From NCBI RefSeq assembly GCF_019511665.1, contig NZ_JAEUAW010000005.1:186001-250000 (forward strand): a stretch of 64,000 nucleotides of DNA. The letters run 5' to 3'. Under the pieces are notes generated by a model that saw nothing but the letters and a program-made list of their open reading frames with translations, was not told where the DNA came from and searched no databases. This document shows positions 34,630-44,091 of this stretch, in pieces. This DNA is from Microbacterium jejuense. GTDB lineage: Bacteria; Actinomycetota; Actinomycetes; Actinomycetales; Microbacteriaceae. The position numbers and the translations under genes are program-made. Numbering within the stretch: position 1 is the stretch's first letter; every line of letters begins with the position of its first letter.

Positions 34630-36141
34630 ATGCTCCGCCGTACCGCCTTCGCCGCCGCAGCCCTGCTCGCCGCCGGCGCCCTCGCCCTCACCGCCTGCAC
34701 GTCGGGCGGAGGTGACGCGACCCCCACCGCCACGGGCAAGCCCGACCCCGATGCATCGGTGGCGATCCGTCTGGTGCTGGAGCCGGGCAACCTCGACATC
34801 CGGCAGACGGCGGGTTCGGCGCTGGACCAGATCCTCGTCGACAACATCTACCAGGGCCTGGTCGCCCGCACCCCCGAGCAGGACATCGTCGCGTCGCTCG
34901 CGAGCGACTGGACGGTCTCGCCCGACGGCCTCACGTACACGTTCACGCTGCGCGACGGCGTCACCTTCCACGACGGGCAGCCCCTCACGCCGCAGGACGT
35001 GGTGTGGTCGCTCACCACTCGTCGCGACACCGCGGAGTGGCGCGACTCGGGCCGCCTCGCGAACGTGACCTCGATCACCGCCGAGGGGCAGGACATCACG
35101 CTGACCCTCTCGCAGCCGGACTCGAGCCTGCTGTGGAACCTCACCGGGCGTGCCGGCATCATCCTCAAAGAGGGCGACACGGTCGACTACAAGACGAAAG
35201 AGAACGGCACCGGCCCGTTCACGCTGAAGAACTGGACCCAGGGCGACAGCATCACCCTCGCGCGCAACGACGCCTACTGGGGCGAAAAGGCGGGCGTCGC
35301 GGAGGTCGTCCTCGACTACATCCCCGACAACCAGGCCGCCCTCAACGCGGCGCTCGCCAACGAGGTCGACGTGCTGACGGGGTTCGACGCGAACCTGAAG
35401 GACCAGGTCGAGGCGAACGGCGACTTCGCCCTCGTGCTCGGCAAGTCCACCGACAAGGGGACGCTCGCATTCAACCAGACGTCCGGCCCGCTCGCCGACC
35501 AGCGCGTGCGTCAGGCGATCCGCCAGGCGATCGACCACGAGGCGTTCGTCGACGCCCTCGCCTCGGGCGAGACGCTGTACGGCCCCATCCCCGAGCTCGA
35601 CCCCGGGTTCGAGGATCTGTCGGACGTCGCCCCGTACGATCCCGAAGCGGCCAAGAAGCTCCTCAAGGAGGCCGGCGCCGAGGACCTGGAGCTGACGCTC
35701 ACGATCCCGAACTTCTACTCGACGACGATCCCTCAGATCCTGGTGTCGGACCTCAACGAGGTCGGCATCACCCTCGAGGTCAACTCCGTCGACTTCTCGA
35801 CGTGGCTGACCGACGTGTACACGAACCACGACTACGAGCTCAGCTTCGTGCTGCACACGGAGGCGCGCGACTTCGAGAACTGGGCAGACCCGGACTACTA
35901 CTTCACCTACGACAACCCCGAGGTCCAGTCGCTGTACACGCAGGCGCTGGCCGCGACCGACGAGACCGAGGCCGCAGACCTGCTCGCCCAGGCCGCGAAG
36001 ATCGTCTCGGAGGACGCCGGCGCCGACTGGCTCTACAACGGCGCCTCGGTCCTGGCGGTCGGCACTAACATCACCGGTATGCCCTCGATCAACGTGAACG
36101 AGCGCCTGAACCTCGCCGAGATCGCCAAGAGCAACGGGTGA
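34630..36141 (+). CDS. ABC transporter substrate-binding lipoprotein (SBP_bac_5)
   Basis: The 503-residue protein starts with a lipoprotein signal, LAAGALALTACTSGG, with the lipobox cysteine near residue 23. The body is a family 5 solute-binding protein: DNIYQGLVARTPEQDIV, the signature TLRDGVTFHDGQPLTPQDVV near residue 115, and LAFNQTSGPLADQRVRQAI near 280. These bind oligopeptides, dipeptides, nickel or sugars outside the cell. AAAGGACC precedes the ATG at 34630. The permease gene begins on its stop codon. Confidence 0.93.
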   Translation: MLRRTAFAAAALLAAGALALTACTSGGGDATPTATGKPDPDASVAIRLVLEPGNLDIRQTAGSALDQILVDNIYQGLVARTPEQDIVASLASDWTVSPDGLTYTFTLRDGVTFHDGQPLTPQDVVWSLTTRRDTAEWRDSGRLANVTSITAEGQDITLTLSQPDSSLLWNLTGRAGIILKEGDTVDYKTKENGTGPFTLKNWTQGDSITLARNDAYWGEKAGVAEVVLDYIPDNQAALNAALANEVDVLTGFDANLKDQVEANGDFALVLGKSTDKGTLAFNQTSGPLADQRVRQAIRQAIDHEAFVDALASGETLYGPIPELDPGFEDLSDVAPYDPEAAKKLLKEAGAEDLELTLTIPNFYSTTIPQILVSDLNEVGITLEVNSVDFSTWLTDVYTNHDYELSFVLHTEARDFENWADPDYYFTYDNPEVQSLYTQALAATDETEAADLLAQAAKIVSEDAGADWLYNGASVLAVGTNITGMPSINVNERLNLAEIAKSNG

Positions 36142-37088
36142 TCCGCTACACGCTGACCCGGTTCGCCCTGCTCCTGCTGGGGCTGCTGGTGGCCAGCGTG
36201 CTCATCTTCCTCACCCTGCGCGTGCTGCCCGGCGACATCGCGCAGCTGATCGGCGGCGTCAACAGCAGTCCCGAGCAGATCGCCGCGATCCGCACGCAGC
36301 TGGGCCTGGACCGTCCGCTGGCGGTGCAGTACCTGGAGTGGATCGGCGGCGTGCTGCGCGGCGATCTCGGCACGTCGCTGCTCACCGGCACGCCGGTGGT
36401 CGACGAGCTCGTGCAGAAGGCGCAGGTGACGGTGCCGCTGGGCATCCTGGCGCTGCTGGTCGCGGTGATCATCAGCGTGCCGCTCGGCGTGCTGTCGGCG
36501 ATGCGCCGCGGTCACGCCGACGGCACGGCGCTGAGCGTCGGCTCGCAGACCCTCGCCGCCGTGCCCGTCGTGTGGGCCGGCATGATGCTGGTCGTGGTGT
36601 TCGCGGTGTGGCTCGGCTGGCTGCCCGCGCAAGGGTTCCCGCGCGCCGGCTGGGGCGACGCGGCAGCCGCGTTCCGGGCGCTGATCCTGCCGGCGCTGAC
36701 GATCGGGATCGTCGAGGGCGCCATGCTGCTGCGCTTCGTCCGCAGCGCGACTCTGCAGGCGGTCGGCCAGGACTTCGTGCGCACCGCGGCTGCCAAGGGC
36801 CTCACCCGTGATGCGGCCCTCATCCGCCATGGCCTGCCGGTGGTGGGGCTGTCGGTGATCACCGTGCTCGGGCTGCAGGTTGCGGGGATCATCGTGGGCG
36901 CGGTGGTCATCGAGCAGCTCTTCTCGCTCCCCGGCATCGGCCGCATGCTCGTGGCCGACGTCGCCGCGCGCGACCTCCCGAAGGTGCAGGGCGAGCTGCT
37001 CGCGCTCACCGGGTTCGTCCTCGTCGTGGGGTTCGTGGTCGACCTGGCGCACCGGATGATCGACCCCCGGCAGCGGGAGGCCGCATGA
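36138..37088 (+). CDS. ABC transporter permease, DppB/OppB type
   Basis: The 316-residue membrane protein has six helices and the DppB-type N-terminus (LGLLVASVLIFLTLRVLPGD). The coupling EAA loop is RTAAAKGLTRDAALIRHGLP near residue 215. It forms the inner-membrane channel together with the next gene. The GTG start overlaps the binding-protein stop as GTGA. Confidence 0.93.
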   Translation: MIRYTLTRFALLLLGLLVASVLIFLTLRVLPGDIAQLIGGVNSSPEQIAAIRTQLGLDRPLAVQYLEWIGGVLRGDLGTSLLTGTPVVDELVQKAQVTVPLGILALLVAVIISVPLGVLSAMRRGHADGTALSVGSQTLAAVPVVWAGMMLVVVFAVWLGWLPAQGFPRAGWGDAAAAFRALILPALTIGIVEGAMLLRFVRSATLQAVGQDFVRTAAAKGLTRDAALIRHGLPVVGLSVITVLGLQVAGIIVGAVVIEQLFSLPGIGRMLVADVAARDLPKVQGELLALTGFVLVVGFVVDLAHRMIDPRQREAA

Positions 37089-38065
37089 GTCCTTCGACGA
37101 GCTCAGGGGCCGGTGCGGGTGCAGGGACCGGTGGAGAGGTGGATGCCGGCGGCCCGGCATCCACGGATCGCCCTCGCCGCTCGCGCTGGGCGTGGCTGGC
37201 ACGGCTGTGGGCGCTGTCGACGGGTCGGTTCGGACTCATCGTGGTGGCCGTCGTCGTGCTGACGGCGATCGTCGCGCGATTCTGGACGCCGTTCGACCCG
37301 CAGCAGGTCGACCTCGCCGACCGCTGGGCCCCGCCGGGCTGGCCGCACCTGCTCGGCACCGACGCGACCGGACGCGACATCCTGTCGCTCCTGATGGCCG
37401 GCGCGCGCACGACGGTCTTCGTCGCCGTCGGCGCCGGCATCGTCGCGACCGTCATCGGAGTCGCCCTCGCCGCGCTCGGCGCACTCACGGCCCGGTGGGT
37501 CCGCGAGTCCGTCGCGGTGTTCGTCGACATCCTCATCGCGTTCCCGGTGCTGCTCATCGCGATGATGATCTCGGCCGTGTGGGGCGGTTCGCTGTGGGTC
37601 GTGATCTGGGCGGTCGGCATCGGCTTCGGCGTCAACATCGCGCGCGTGACGCGTCCCGAGCTGCGCCGCGTGCTGCACAGCGACTTCGTGCTCGCCGGCC
37701 GAGCGGCGGGTCTCACGCCCGCCCAGAACCTGTGGCGACACCTGCTGCCCAATGTCGCCCCGGTGTTCATCGTGCAGCTGTCGTGGGGTATGGCCGTCGC
37801 GGTGCTCGCGGAGGCGGGGCTGTCGTACCTCGGGTTCGGGGCGCCCGTCACCGAGCCGTCGTGGGGCCTGCTGCTCGCCCAGCTGCAGCAGTACATCCAG
37901 GTGCACCCGCTGTCGGTGGTGTGGCCGGGCCTCGCGATCACGTTCACCGTGCTGGGGCTGAACCTCCTGGGCGACGCGCTGCGGGAGGCCACCGATCCGA
38001 CGCTGTCGCGCAGCCCCTTCGCCACGCGCCGGGCACGACTGCATGTGCCGGAGGTGGTGTCGTGA
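37085..38065 (+). CDS. ABC transporter permease, DppC/OppC type
   Basis: This 326-residue permease has the family phrase HLLGTDATGRDILSLLMAGAR near residue 95 and an EAA loop in AGRAAGLTPAQNLWRHLLPN near 200, with six helices. Its first 35 residues (MSPSTSSGAGAGAGTGGEVD and on) are unusual: the DNA there is made of a CCTTCGACGAGCTCAGG-type repeat and a GTGGATGCCGG hairpin. The conserved protein really begins near SRWAWLARLWALS. The ATG overlaps the previous stop as ATGA. Confidence 0.92.
   Translation: MSPSTSSGAGAGAGTGGEVDAGGPASTDRPRRSRWAWLARLWALSTGRFGLIVVAVVVLTAIVARFWTPFDPQQVDLADRWAPPGWPHLLGTDATGRDILSLLMAGARTTVFVAVGAGIVATVIGVALAALGALTARWVRESVAVFVDILIAFPVLLIAMMISAVWGGSLWVVIWAVGIGFGVNIARVTRPELRRVLHSDFVLAGRAAGLTPAQNLWRHLLPNVAPVFIVQLSWGMAVAVLAEAGLSYLGFGAPVTEPSWGLLLAQLQQYIQVHPLSVVWPGLAITFTVLGLNLLGDALREATDPTLSRSPFATRRARLHVPEVVS
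37139..37164. repeat. GTGGATGCC hairpin (family E) inside dppC-like gene
   Basis: GTGGATGCCGG and CCGGCATCCAC pair over 11 bp around CGGC. In frame it encodes VDAGGPAST, the same peptide produced by the copy inside the Nudix gene. Confidence 0.85.
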
Positions 38066-38853
38066 GCCTGGCGGTGCAGGACCTCGTGATCGACATCGGC
38101 GGACGCCGCGTCGTCGACGGCGTGTCGTTCGACGTGCCCGACGGCGCGCGGGTCGGCCTCATCGGCGAGTCGGGATCGGGCAAGTCCCTCACGGCCCTCG
38201 CGATCCTCGGGCTCCTCCCCGACGGCGCCGCGGCGCAGGGCAGCGTGCGATGGAACGGACGCGAGATCCTGGGCCTCGACGACCGTCAGCTCGCCGAGCT
38301 GCGCGGCGACGAGATCGGCATCGTCTTCCAGGAGCCGCGCACGGCGCTCAACCCCATCCGGACCGTGGGGCGCCAGATCGCGGAGTCGGTGCGCATCCAC
38401 GAGGGATTGTCGAAACGGGATGCCGCCACCCGCGCGATCGCCGAGGCACGGCGCGTCGCGCTCCCCGACCCCGAGCGCATGGTGCGCCGCTACCCGCATC
38501 AGCTGTCGGGCGGCCAGCGGCAGCGCGTGGCGATCGCGATGGCGCTCGCGTGCCGCCCGCGTCTGCTCATCGCCGACGAGCCCACGACGGCCCTGGACGT
38601 GACCATCCAGGCCGAGATCCTCGACCTGCTGCGCGCGCTCGTGCGCGACGACGGCATGTCGCTCGTGTTCATCACGCACGACCTCGCGGTGCTGTCGCAG
38701 ATCGCCACGCACGGCGTCGTGCTCGAGGACGGACGCGTGGTCGAGCAGGCGCCGGTGTCGCAGCTGCTCACGGCGCCGGCATCCCCCGTCACGCAAGGAC
38801 TGCTGCGCGACGCGACGGCGACGCTGTGGCGGCCGGGCGGAGGTGACGCGTGA
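38062..38853 (+). CDS. ABC transporter ATP-binding protein, DppD/OppD type
   Basis: The 263-residue nucleotide-binding subunit has Walker [11 protein letters not shown] near residue 36, Q-loop VFQEP, ABC signature [15 protein letters not shown] near 150, Walker [13 protein letters not shown] near 172 and H-loop ITHD. The OppD/OppF-type zinc or Fe-S cysteine tail is absent. GTG overlaps the previous stop as GTGA. Confidence 0.93.
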   Translation: MSLAVQDLVIDIGGRRVVDGVSFDVPDGARVGLIGESGSGKSLTALAILGLLPDGAAAQGSVRWNGREILGLDDRQLAELRGDEIGIVFQEPRTALNPIRTVGRQIAESVRIHEGLSKRDAATRAIAEARRVALPDPERMVRRYPHQLSGGQRQRVAIAMALACRPRLLIADEPTTALDVTIQAEILDLLRALVRDDGMSLVFITHDLAVLSQIATHGVVLEDGRVVEQAPVSQLLTAPASPVTQGLLRDATATLWRPGGGDA

Positions 38854-39644
38854 GCGAACCCCTCATCCGCGGGCGCGGCCTGACGCGCCGGTACCCCGCC
38901 CCCAAGACGCGGCTGTTCGAGCGCCGGAGCTTCACCACGGGGCTCGAGGATGCCGACATCGACGTGCGCGAAGGGTCGGCGGTCGGCCTGATCGGCGAGT
39001 CCGGCTCGGGCAAGTCCACGCTCGTGCGCCTGCTGCTGGGACTCGACGCGGCCTCGTCGGGGACTGTCGAGTTCGACGGCCGGCCCGTGGACGCGACGGC
39101 GTCGGCGCGGTCGCTGCACTGGCTGCGCCGGCAGACCGGCATCGTCTTCCAGGATCCGTACGCGTCGCTCGACCCCCGCATGAGCGTCGGCCGGATCATC
39201 GGCGAGCCGCTGTGGGCGCTCGGCATCGACGGCGACCGGCGGGCCCGCGTGCGGGAGGTGCTCGCGGACGTCGGGTTGGAGGCCGGCATGGCCGACCGCT
39301 ACCCGCACGAGTTCTCGGGCGGGCAGCGTCAGCGCATCGCGCTGGCCCGCGCCATCGTTCATCGCCCGCGCGTGCTGGTGGGCGACGAGCCGCTGTCGGC
39401 CCTCGACGTCACGGTGCGCGCGCAGATCCTCGAGCTGCTGGGCGAGCTGCGCGTGCGCGACGGGCTCACGCTGCTCATGGTGTCGCACGACATCGGGGTC
39501 GTGCAGAACCTCTGCGACGAGGTCGTGGTGATGAAGGACGGCCGCATCGTCGAAGAGGGACCCACAGAGAAGGTGCTGCTGCAGCCCCAGGTGTCGTACA
39601 CGCGGCGGCTCCTGGCATCCATCCCCGTCATCGACGCGGACTGA
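38850..39644 (+). CDS. ABC transporter ATP-binding protein, DppF/OppF type
   Basis: The 264-residue second ATPase has Walker [15 protein letters not shown] near residue 51, Q-loop [19 protein letters not shown] (OppF-like), signature [15 protein letters not shown] near 153 and Walker [13 protein letters not shown]. In Walker B the aspartate before the catalytic glutamate is kept. GTG overlaps the previous stop as GTGA. This is the last gene of the operon. Confidence 0.93.
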   Translation: MSEPLIRGRGLTRRYPAPKTRLFERRSFTTGLEDADIDVREGSAVGLIGESGSGKSTLVRLLLGLDAASSGTVEFDGRPVDATASARSLHWLRRQTGIVFQDPYASLDPRMSVGRIIGEPLWALGIDGDRRARVREVLADVGLEAGMADRYPHEFSGGQRQRIALARAIVHRPRVLVGDEPLSALDVTVRAQILELLGELRVRDGLTLLMVSHDIGVVQNLCDEVVVMKDGRIVEEGPTEKVLLQPQVSYTRRLLASIPVIDAD

Positions 39645-39694
39645 TCGTCGGCGCGGACGGCTCCGAGGTCGGAACCCGGCGCTAGGTTCAGAGC

Positions 39695-40771
39695 ATGATG
39701 AACCCCGGGATCGTGCCGCCGTACCTGCTCGCCCGCATCGCCGCGGTGCAGGAGGGCACGTGGGCGCGCGCGGCCGACGCGGCGCAGCGCACGCTGGCGG
39801 CTCCGCGGGACTACGCCCCGGGACGACGCACGCGGCTGCGGCTGTCGATCGAAGAGCCCGGTGTGCTCACCGCCGAGGCCACGCCGGCACCCGACCGTGA
39901 GATCTCGGACGCCCAGAACCGTGAGGCGCTCCCCGGCGTGCGCGTGCGCGGCGAGGACGATCCGCCCACCGGCGACGCCGCCGCCGACGAGGCGTTCGAC
40001 GGTCTCGGTGCGACCTTCGACTTCTGGTGGGACGCGTTCGCGCGCGACAGCATCGACGGCAGCGGCAGCGCGCTGCTGGCGACGGTGCACTACGGACGCG
40101 ACTACGACAACGCGTTCTGGAACGGCGAGCGGATGGTGTTCGGCGACGGCGACGACGACGTCTTCTCGGGGTTCACGGGCTCGCTCAGCGTCATCGCCCA
40201 CGAGCTCGCGCACGGCGTCGTGGAGGACTCCGGCGGTCTGCTGTACCAGGGCCAGTCCGGCGCGCTCAACGAGTCGATCGCCGACGTGTTCGGCGCGCTC
40301 GCCGAGCAGCATCTCGCGGGCCACACGGCCGACCAGGCGACGTGGCTCATCGGCGAGGGCATCTTCACGGATGCCGTCCAGGGCACGGCGCTGCGATCGA
40401 TGGCGGCTCCGGGCACGGCGTACGACGACGACGTGCTCGGCAAGGACCCGCAGCCCGCCCACATGAGCGGGTACGTGCAGACGCGCGACGACAACGGCGG
40501 CGTGCACATCAATTCCGGCATCCCGAACCACGCCTTCTATCTCGTGGCGACCGCGCTCGGCGGCCACGCCTGGGAGCGCGCCGGGCTCATCTGGTATCGC
40601 ACGCTGACCTCCGGCACGCTGCCGCAGACCGCGGACTTCGTCGCGTTCGCCCGCGCCACCCTGACGGCAGCGACCGCGGAGTACGGTGAGAAGTCGGAGG
40701 AGGTCGACGCCGTCCGCGCCGGGTGGGCGGGAGTCGGCGTGATCCCGGATGACGCACAGCCCCGATCCTGA
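39695..40771 (+). CDS. M4-family (protealysin-type) metallopeptidase
   Basis: The 358-residue protein has the thermolysin zinc site [10 protein letters not shown] near residue 168, with the third ligand in [12 protein letters not shown] near 192 and the catalytic His in [15 protein letters not shown] near 270. There is no signal peptide, and the N-terminus [14 protein letters not shown] resembles the short propeptide of protealysin, so this is the intracellular or non-classically exported branch. TAGGTT ends 6 nt before the ATG at 39695, a leaderless start. The inhibitor-like gene overlaps its 3' end. Confidence 0.93.
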   Translation: MMNPGIVPPYLLARIAAVQEGTWARAADAAQRTLAAPRDYAPGRRTRLRLSIEEPGVLTAEATPAPDREISDAQNREALPGVRVRGEDDPPTGDAAADEAFDGLGATFDFWWDAFARDSIDGSGSALLATVHYGRDYDNAFWNGERMVFGDGDDDVFSGFTGSLSVIAHELAHGVVEDSGGLLYQGQSGALNESIADVFGALAEQHLAGHTADQATWLIGEGIFTDAVQGTALRSMAAPGTAYDDDVLGKDPQPAHMSGYVQTRDDNGGVHINSGIPNHAFYLVATALGGHAWERAGLIWYRTLTSGTLPQTADFVAFARATLTAATAEYGEKSEEVDAVRAGWAGVGVIPDDAQPRS

Positions 40772-41144
40772 GCCCTCGCCTGCGACGCAGCCCGCCGTCG
40801 AGGTCGACGTCGCGCGCTCCGGCGGCTTCGCCGGCATCACGCGACGCTGGTCGGCGCAGCCGGCCGGCGACGAGGCATCCGAGTGGATCGCGCTCATCGA
40901 CCGCTGCCCGTGGGACGAGGTGGGCGCGCACGACGCTCCTCGTGCACCCGTGCCCGACGGGTTCACCTGGTCGATCCGGGTGACGTGGTCCGACGCCGAT
41001 CCGCGCGAGGCCCGGCTCGTCGACGACGAGGTGGTCGGCGCATGGCGCGAGCTCGTCGACGCGGTGCGCGACTGGAGCCGCCGCAGCGGCGGCGGCCGCG
41101 AGGTCAGCGGCCGAAGAACCCCTTCTTCGCCCCGGCCCGCTTGA
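40749..41144 (+). CDS. Emfourin-type protealysin inhibitor
   Basis: The 131-residue protein contains VEVDVARSGGFAGITRRW near residue 18, the hallmark start of emfourin, the proteinaceous inhibitor encoded next to protealysin in Serratia, followed by the acidic/aromatic core FTWSIRVTWSDAD. The emfourin fold ends near RDWSRRSGGG; the last 20 residues are a poorly conserved tail that overlaps the convergent GNAT gene by 41 nt. It starts 23 nt inside the protease gene, a tight pair in which inhibitor follows enzyme. Confidence 0.85.
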   Translation: MTHSPDPEPSPATQPAVEVDVARSGGFAGITRRWSAQPAGDEASEWIALIDRCPWDEVGAHDAPRAPVPDGFTWSIRVTWSDADPREARLVDDEVVGAWRELVDAVRDWSRRSGGGREVSGRRTPSSPRPA

Positions 41145-41727
41145 CGGGCTTGAGCTCCTTCTGCAGGTAGATCACGCCCAGCCAGCGACCGAACTTGAAG
41201 CCCACGCGCCCCATGCGCCCGACCTCGACGAAGCCGAGCTTCTCGTGCAGGGCGACCGAGCCCTCGGCACCCTTGTCGCTGATCACGGCGACCATCTGAC
41301 GGATGCCGGCGGCCTCGCTCGCGGCGATGAGCGCCTCCAGCAGCGCGCGACCGAGCCCCTTGCCGGTCGCCGCGTGCCCGAGGTAGATCGAGTTCTCGAC
41401 CGAGTACCGGTACGCCGACTTGCTCGACATCGGCTGCACGAGCGCGTACCCGAGCACCTGCCCGCTGGGCGACTCGGCGACGAGGAACGGCAGTCCCTGC
41501 TTGGCGAGGCCGTCGCGCTTGGCGCGCCACTGCGCGAGCGACCACGTGTCTTCGTCGAACGTCACGACCGAGTTGGTCACGTAGTGGTTGTAGATCTCAC
41601 GGATGTCGGGAAGATCGCGGTCCTCGACGGGCCTGATCGTGTACGAGAAGGGGCGCTCCGCCTCGGGGCGGCGACGCAGATGGGGCGGGAGCACCCGCTT
41701 GTCCTTCTCGTATTCCTCTTCGAGCAT
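41104..41727 (-). CDS. GNAT N-acetyltransferase, phosphinothricin acetyltransferase-like
   Basis: The 207-residue protein has an extra charged N-terminus (MLEEEYEKDKRVLPPHLRRR) and then a GNAT core: IRPVEDRDLPDIREIYNHYV, the acetyl-CoA loop GKGLGRALLEALI near residue 125 and the closing LHEKLGFVEVGRMGRVGFKF. The YNHYV...TFDE and RVGFKFGRWL phrases place it with the MnaT/Pat group that acetylates phosphinothricin or methionine sulfone. GGAGGACC precedes the ATG. It ends within the emfourin gene on the other strand. Confidence 0.88.
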   Translation of the reverse strand: MLEEEYEKDKRVLPPHLRRRPEAERPFSYTIRPVEDRDLPDIREIYNHYVTNSVVTFDEDTWSLAQWRAKRDGLAKQGLPFLVAESPSGQVLGYALVQPMSSKSAYRYSVENSIYLGHAATGKGLGRALLEALIAASEAAGIRQMVAVISDKGAEGSVALHEKLGFVEVGRMGRVGFKFGRWLGVIYLQKELKPVKRAGAKKGFFGR

Positions 41728-41743
41728 GCGGTCCTCCGACCGT

Positions 41744-42502
41744 TCAGGCGGGCAGTGCGGGTTCGGCCAGGGCGGGCAGCGCCCAGGCGACGGGTGCGGC
41801 GCCCTGCTGCGCGAGCAGCTCGTTCGCGCGCGAGAACGGCTTCGAGCCGAAGAACCCCCGGCTTGCCGACAGGGGCGACGGATGCGGCGACTCGATGATC
41901 GGCGTCGAGCCGAGCAGCGGGCGCAGGTTCGCGGCATCCCTCCCCCACAGGATCGCGACCAGCGGGCGATCACGCGCGACGAGGGTGCGGATGGCGTGCT
42001 CGGTGACCTTCTCCCATCCCCAGCCGCGATGGGATGCCGGCGCCCCCGGCGCGACCGTCAGCACGCGGTTGAGCAGCATGACGCCCTGATCGCTCCACGC
42101 CGACAGGTCGCCGTGCGCCGCACGCGGGATGCCGAGGTCGGACTCGAGCTCCTGGTAGATGTTCGCGAGGCTGCGCGGCAGCGGGCGCACGTGCGCGTCC
42201 ACGGCGAACGACAGGCCGATGGGGTGCCCGGGCGTCGGGTACGGGTCCTGGCCGACGATCAGCACCTTGACCTCCGAGAGCGGCCGTTGGAACGCCCGCA
42301 GCACGCGGTCCCCCGCGGGGAGGTAGTGCCGGCCTGCGGCGACCTCGCCGCGCAGCCGCTCGCCGAGCGCCGCGATGTCGGGCGCGACGGGGGCGAGCGC
42401 CTCCGCCCAGCCGGGGTCCATGACGCCCGCATCGGCGAGCTGCGGCAGGGTCATCGCCATACGCCGCGCCGATCGGCGGAGGGGCGGGGGGTCTTCATCC
42501 AC
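41744..42502 (-). CDS. ung: Uracil-DNA glycosylase, family 1
   Basis: The 252-residue enzyme removes uracil from DNA. The water-activating motif [13 protein letters not shown] is near residue 83 and the DNA-intercalating loop [17 protein letters not shown] near 203, both diagnostic of family 1 UDG. The first 14 residues before [12 protein letters not shown] are not conserved, but GGAGGG stands before the ATG at 42502, so I keep it; the ATG at 42460 is the alternative. It is divergent from the MFS gene. Confidence 0.95.
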   Translation of the reverse strand: MDEDPPPLRRSARRMAMTLPQLADAGVMDPGWAEALAPVAPDIAALGERLRGEVAAGRHYLPAGDRVLRAFQRPLSEVKVLIVGQDPYPTPGHPIGLSFAVDAHVRPLPRSLANIYQELESDLGIPRAAHGDLSAWSDQGVMLLNRVLTVAPGAPASHRGWGWEKVTEHAIRTLVARDRPLVAILWGRDAANLRPLLGSTPIIESPHPSPLSASRGFFGSKPFSRANELLAQQGAAPVAWALPALAEPALPA

Positions 42503-42532
42503 ACGCCCTCCAGACTAGGACGCGCGGTGTTA

Positions 42533-42538
42533 TATCCT
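42533..42538 (+). promoter_or_regulatory. -10 box of leaderless MFS gene
   Basis: TATCCT ends 7 nt before the GTG at 42546. Confidence 0.55.
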
Positions 42539-42545
42539 CGCGGTC

Positions 42546-44078
42546 GTGTCTCGCGCCTCCTCCGCCGCCGACCGCCTGCGCGGCTCCGCCCTCGGCATCA
42601 CCGCCGGCCTCATCGGGTGGTTCGTCCTCGTCGAGCTGACGAGCGGCATCCTGCAGGGCTTCTATGTGCCGCTCTTCAGCGACATCGTCACGGCGCTCGG
42701 CATCCACGATTCCGACGTCAACTGGTTCGAGGCGGCCCAGCTGCTCCTCTCGGCGCTCGTGGTGCCGGTGATGGCGAAGCTCGGCGACATGTACGGGCAC
42801 AAGAGGATCCTGCTGGTCGCGGCGATCCTGACCGCCGCGGCGAGCTGGTGGCTCGCGTTCGCGGGCGACTTCTGGAGCTTCCTCGTCGCGTGGGCGCTGC
42901 AGGGCTTCTACGTGGTGTGGCTGCCGCTGGAGATCGCGCTCATCTTCGAGCGCGGGCGCCGGCAGAAGCGCGGCACGTCGCTCACGCGCCGCGCCGCCGG
43001 TCTGCTCGTCGTGGGCCTGGAGGCCGGCGCCATCATCGGCGCCCTCGCGGCCGGACGCATCTTCGCCGCCACGGGCGGCGACCTGCGGATCACGCTCCTG
43101 GTGCCCGCGATCGCCGTCACGGTCATCGCCCTCGTGATCTGGCTGGGTGTGCCCGAATCCGAACCGCTCCCCGGCCGCCGCCTCGACACGTGGGGATTCG
43201 TGATCCTCGCGTGGGGCCTCCTGCTCGTGACCGGCGCGCTCGTGTACATGCGCATGATCGGCGAGCTCGGTCTGGGCGTCGGCGGGTGGGCGTGGGTCGC
43301 TGCGCTGCTGGCCGGCGGGCTCGCCGTCTTCGTGTGGTTCGTGCGGTACGAGCTGCGCCAGCCCGACCCGGCCGTCGACATCCGCGTGCTGCGGCGCCCC
43401 GAGATGTGGCCCGTCCAGGCCACGGCGTTCCTCGTCGGCATCAGCCTGCTGGGCGCGCAGGGTCCGCTGTCGACGTACGCCGGCACCGACTCGTCGCTCG
43501 GCTACGGCCTCGGACTCGACGCGACCGCCCGCTCCAACGTCATCGGCGTGTACCTCGTGTCACTCATCGTCGGCGCTGTGCTGTTCGCGGTGACCTCTCG
43601 TCGTGCCAACCCTCGGCTCATCCTCATCGTCGCGTCTGCGCTGGTGGGCATCGGCTACACGCTGTTCCTGCCATTCCACACCGAGCTGTGGCAGGTCCTG
43701 CTCAACCTCTCGATCGCCGGCATCGGCTCGGGCGCCCTCGTCGGCGCGCTCCCGGCGGCCGCCGCGGCGGCGGCCCCGCACGGCCAGACCGGCATCGCGT
43801 CGGCACTCACGAACACCACCAAGACGATCGGCGGCACGTTCGCGTCTGCGGTGTTCGGCGTCGTGCTGGCCGCCGGCGCCGGCGCCGTCGCGAGCCAGAC
43901 CGCGGCATCGCTCGGCGGCTACATGACGGTGTGGGCGATCTGCGCCGCGGGCGGCTTCGTCGCCGCCGTCCTGCTGTTCTTCGTGCCGAAGGTCGCGTTC
44001 GGCGACCCCGACGCGTCGCCCGACGCTCCGGCCGACGACGACGAGGTGGCGGCGACGGGCGAGTCCAAGATCCTCTGA
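42546..44078 (+). CDS. MFS transporter, 14-helix DHA2-like
   Basis: The 510-residue protein has about 14 helices. The A motif is AKLGDMYGHKRILLVAA near residue 78 and the C-terminal half ends with a charged cytoplasmic tail (DPDASPDAPADDDEVAATGE). The family exports drugs or metabolites, and the substrate is unknown. The GTG start is set by TATCCT 7 nt upstream. ung diverges on the left and an SDR gene converges on the right. Confidence 0.88.
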   Translation: MSRASSAADRLRGSALGITAGLIGWFVLVELTSGILQGFYVPLFSDIVTALGIHDSDVNWFEAAQLLLSALVVPVMAKLGDMYGHKRILLVAAILTAAASWWLAFAGDFWSFLVAWALQGFYVVWLPLEIALIFERGRRQKRGTSLTRRAAGLLVVGLEAGAIIGALAAGRIFAATGGDLRITLLVPAIAVTVIALVIWLGVPESEPLPGRRLDTWGFVILAWGLLLVTGALVYMRMIGELGLGVGGWAWVAALLAGGLAVFVWFVRYELRQPDPAVDIRVLRRPEMWPVQATAFLVGISLLGAQGPLSTYAGTDSSLGYGLGLDATARSNVIGVYLVSLIVGAVLFAVTSRRANPRLILIVASALVGIGYTLFLPFHTELWQVLLNLSIAGIGSGALVGALPAAAAAAAPHGQTGIASALTNTTKTIGGTFASAVFGVVLAAGAGAVASQTAASLGGYMTVWAICAAGGFVAAVLLFFVPKVAFGDPDASPDAPADDDEVAATGESKIL

Positions 44079-44091
44079 CCGGCGACGCGGG

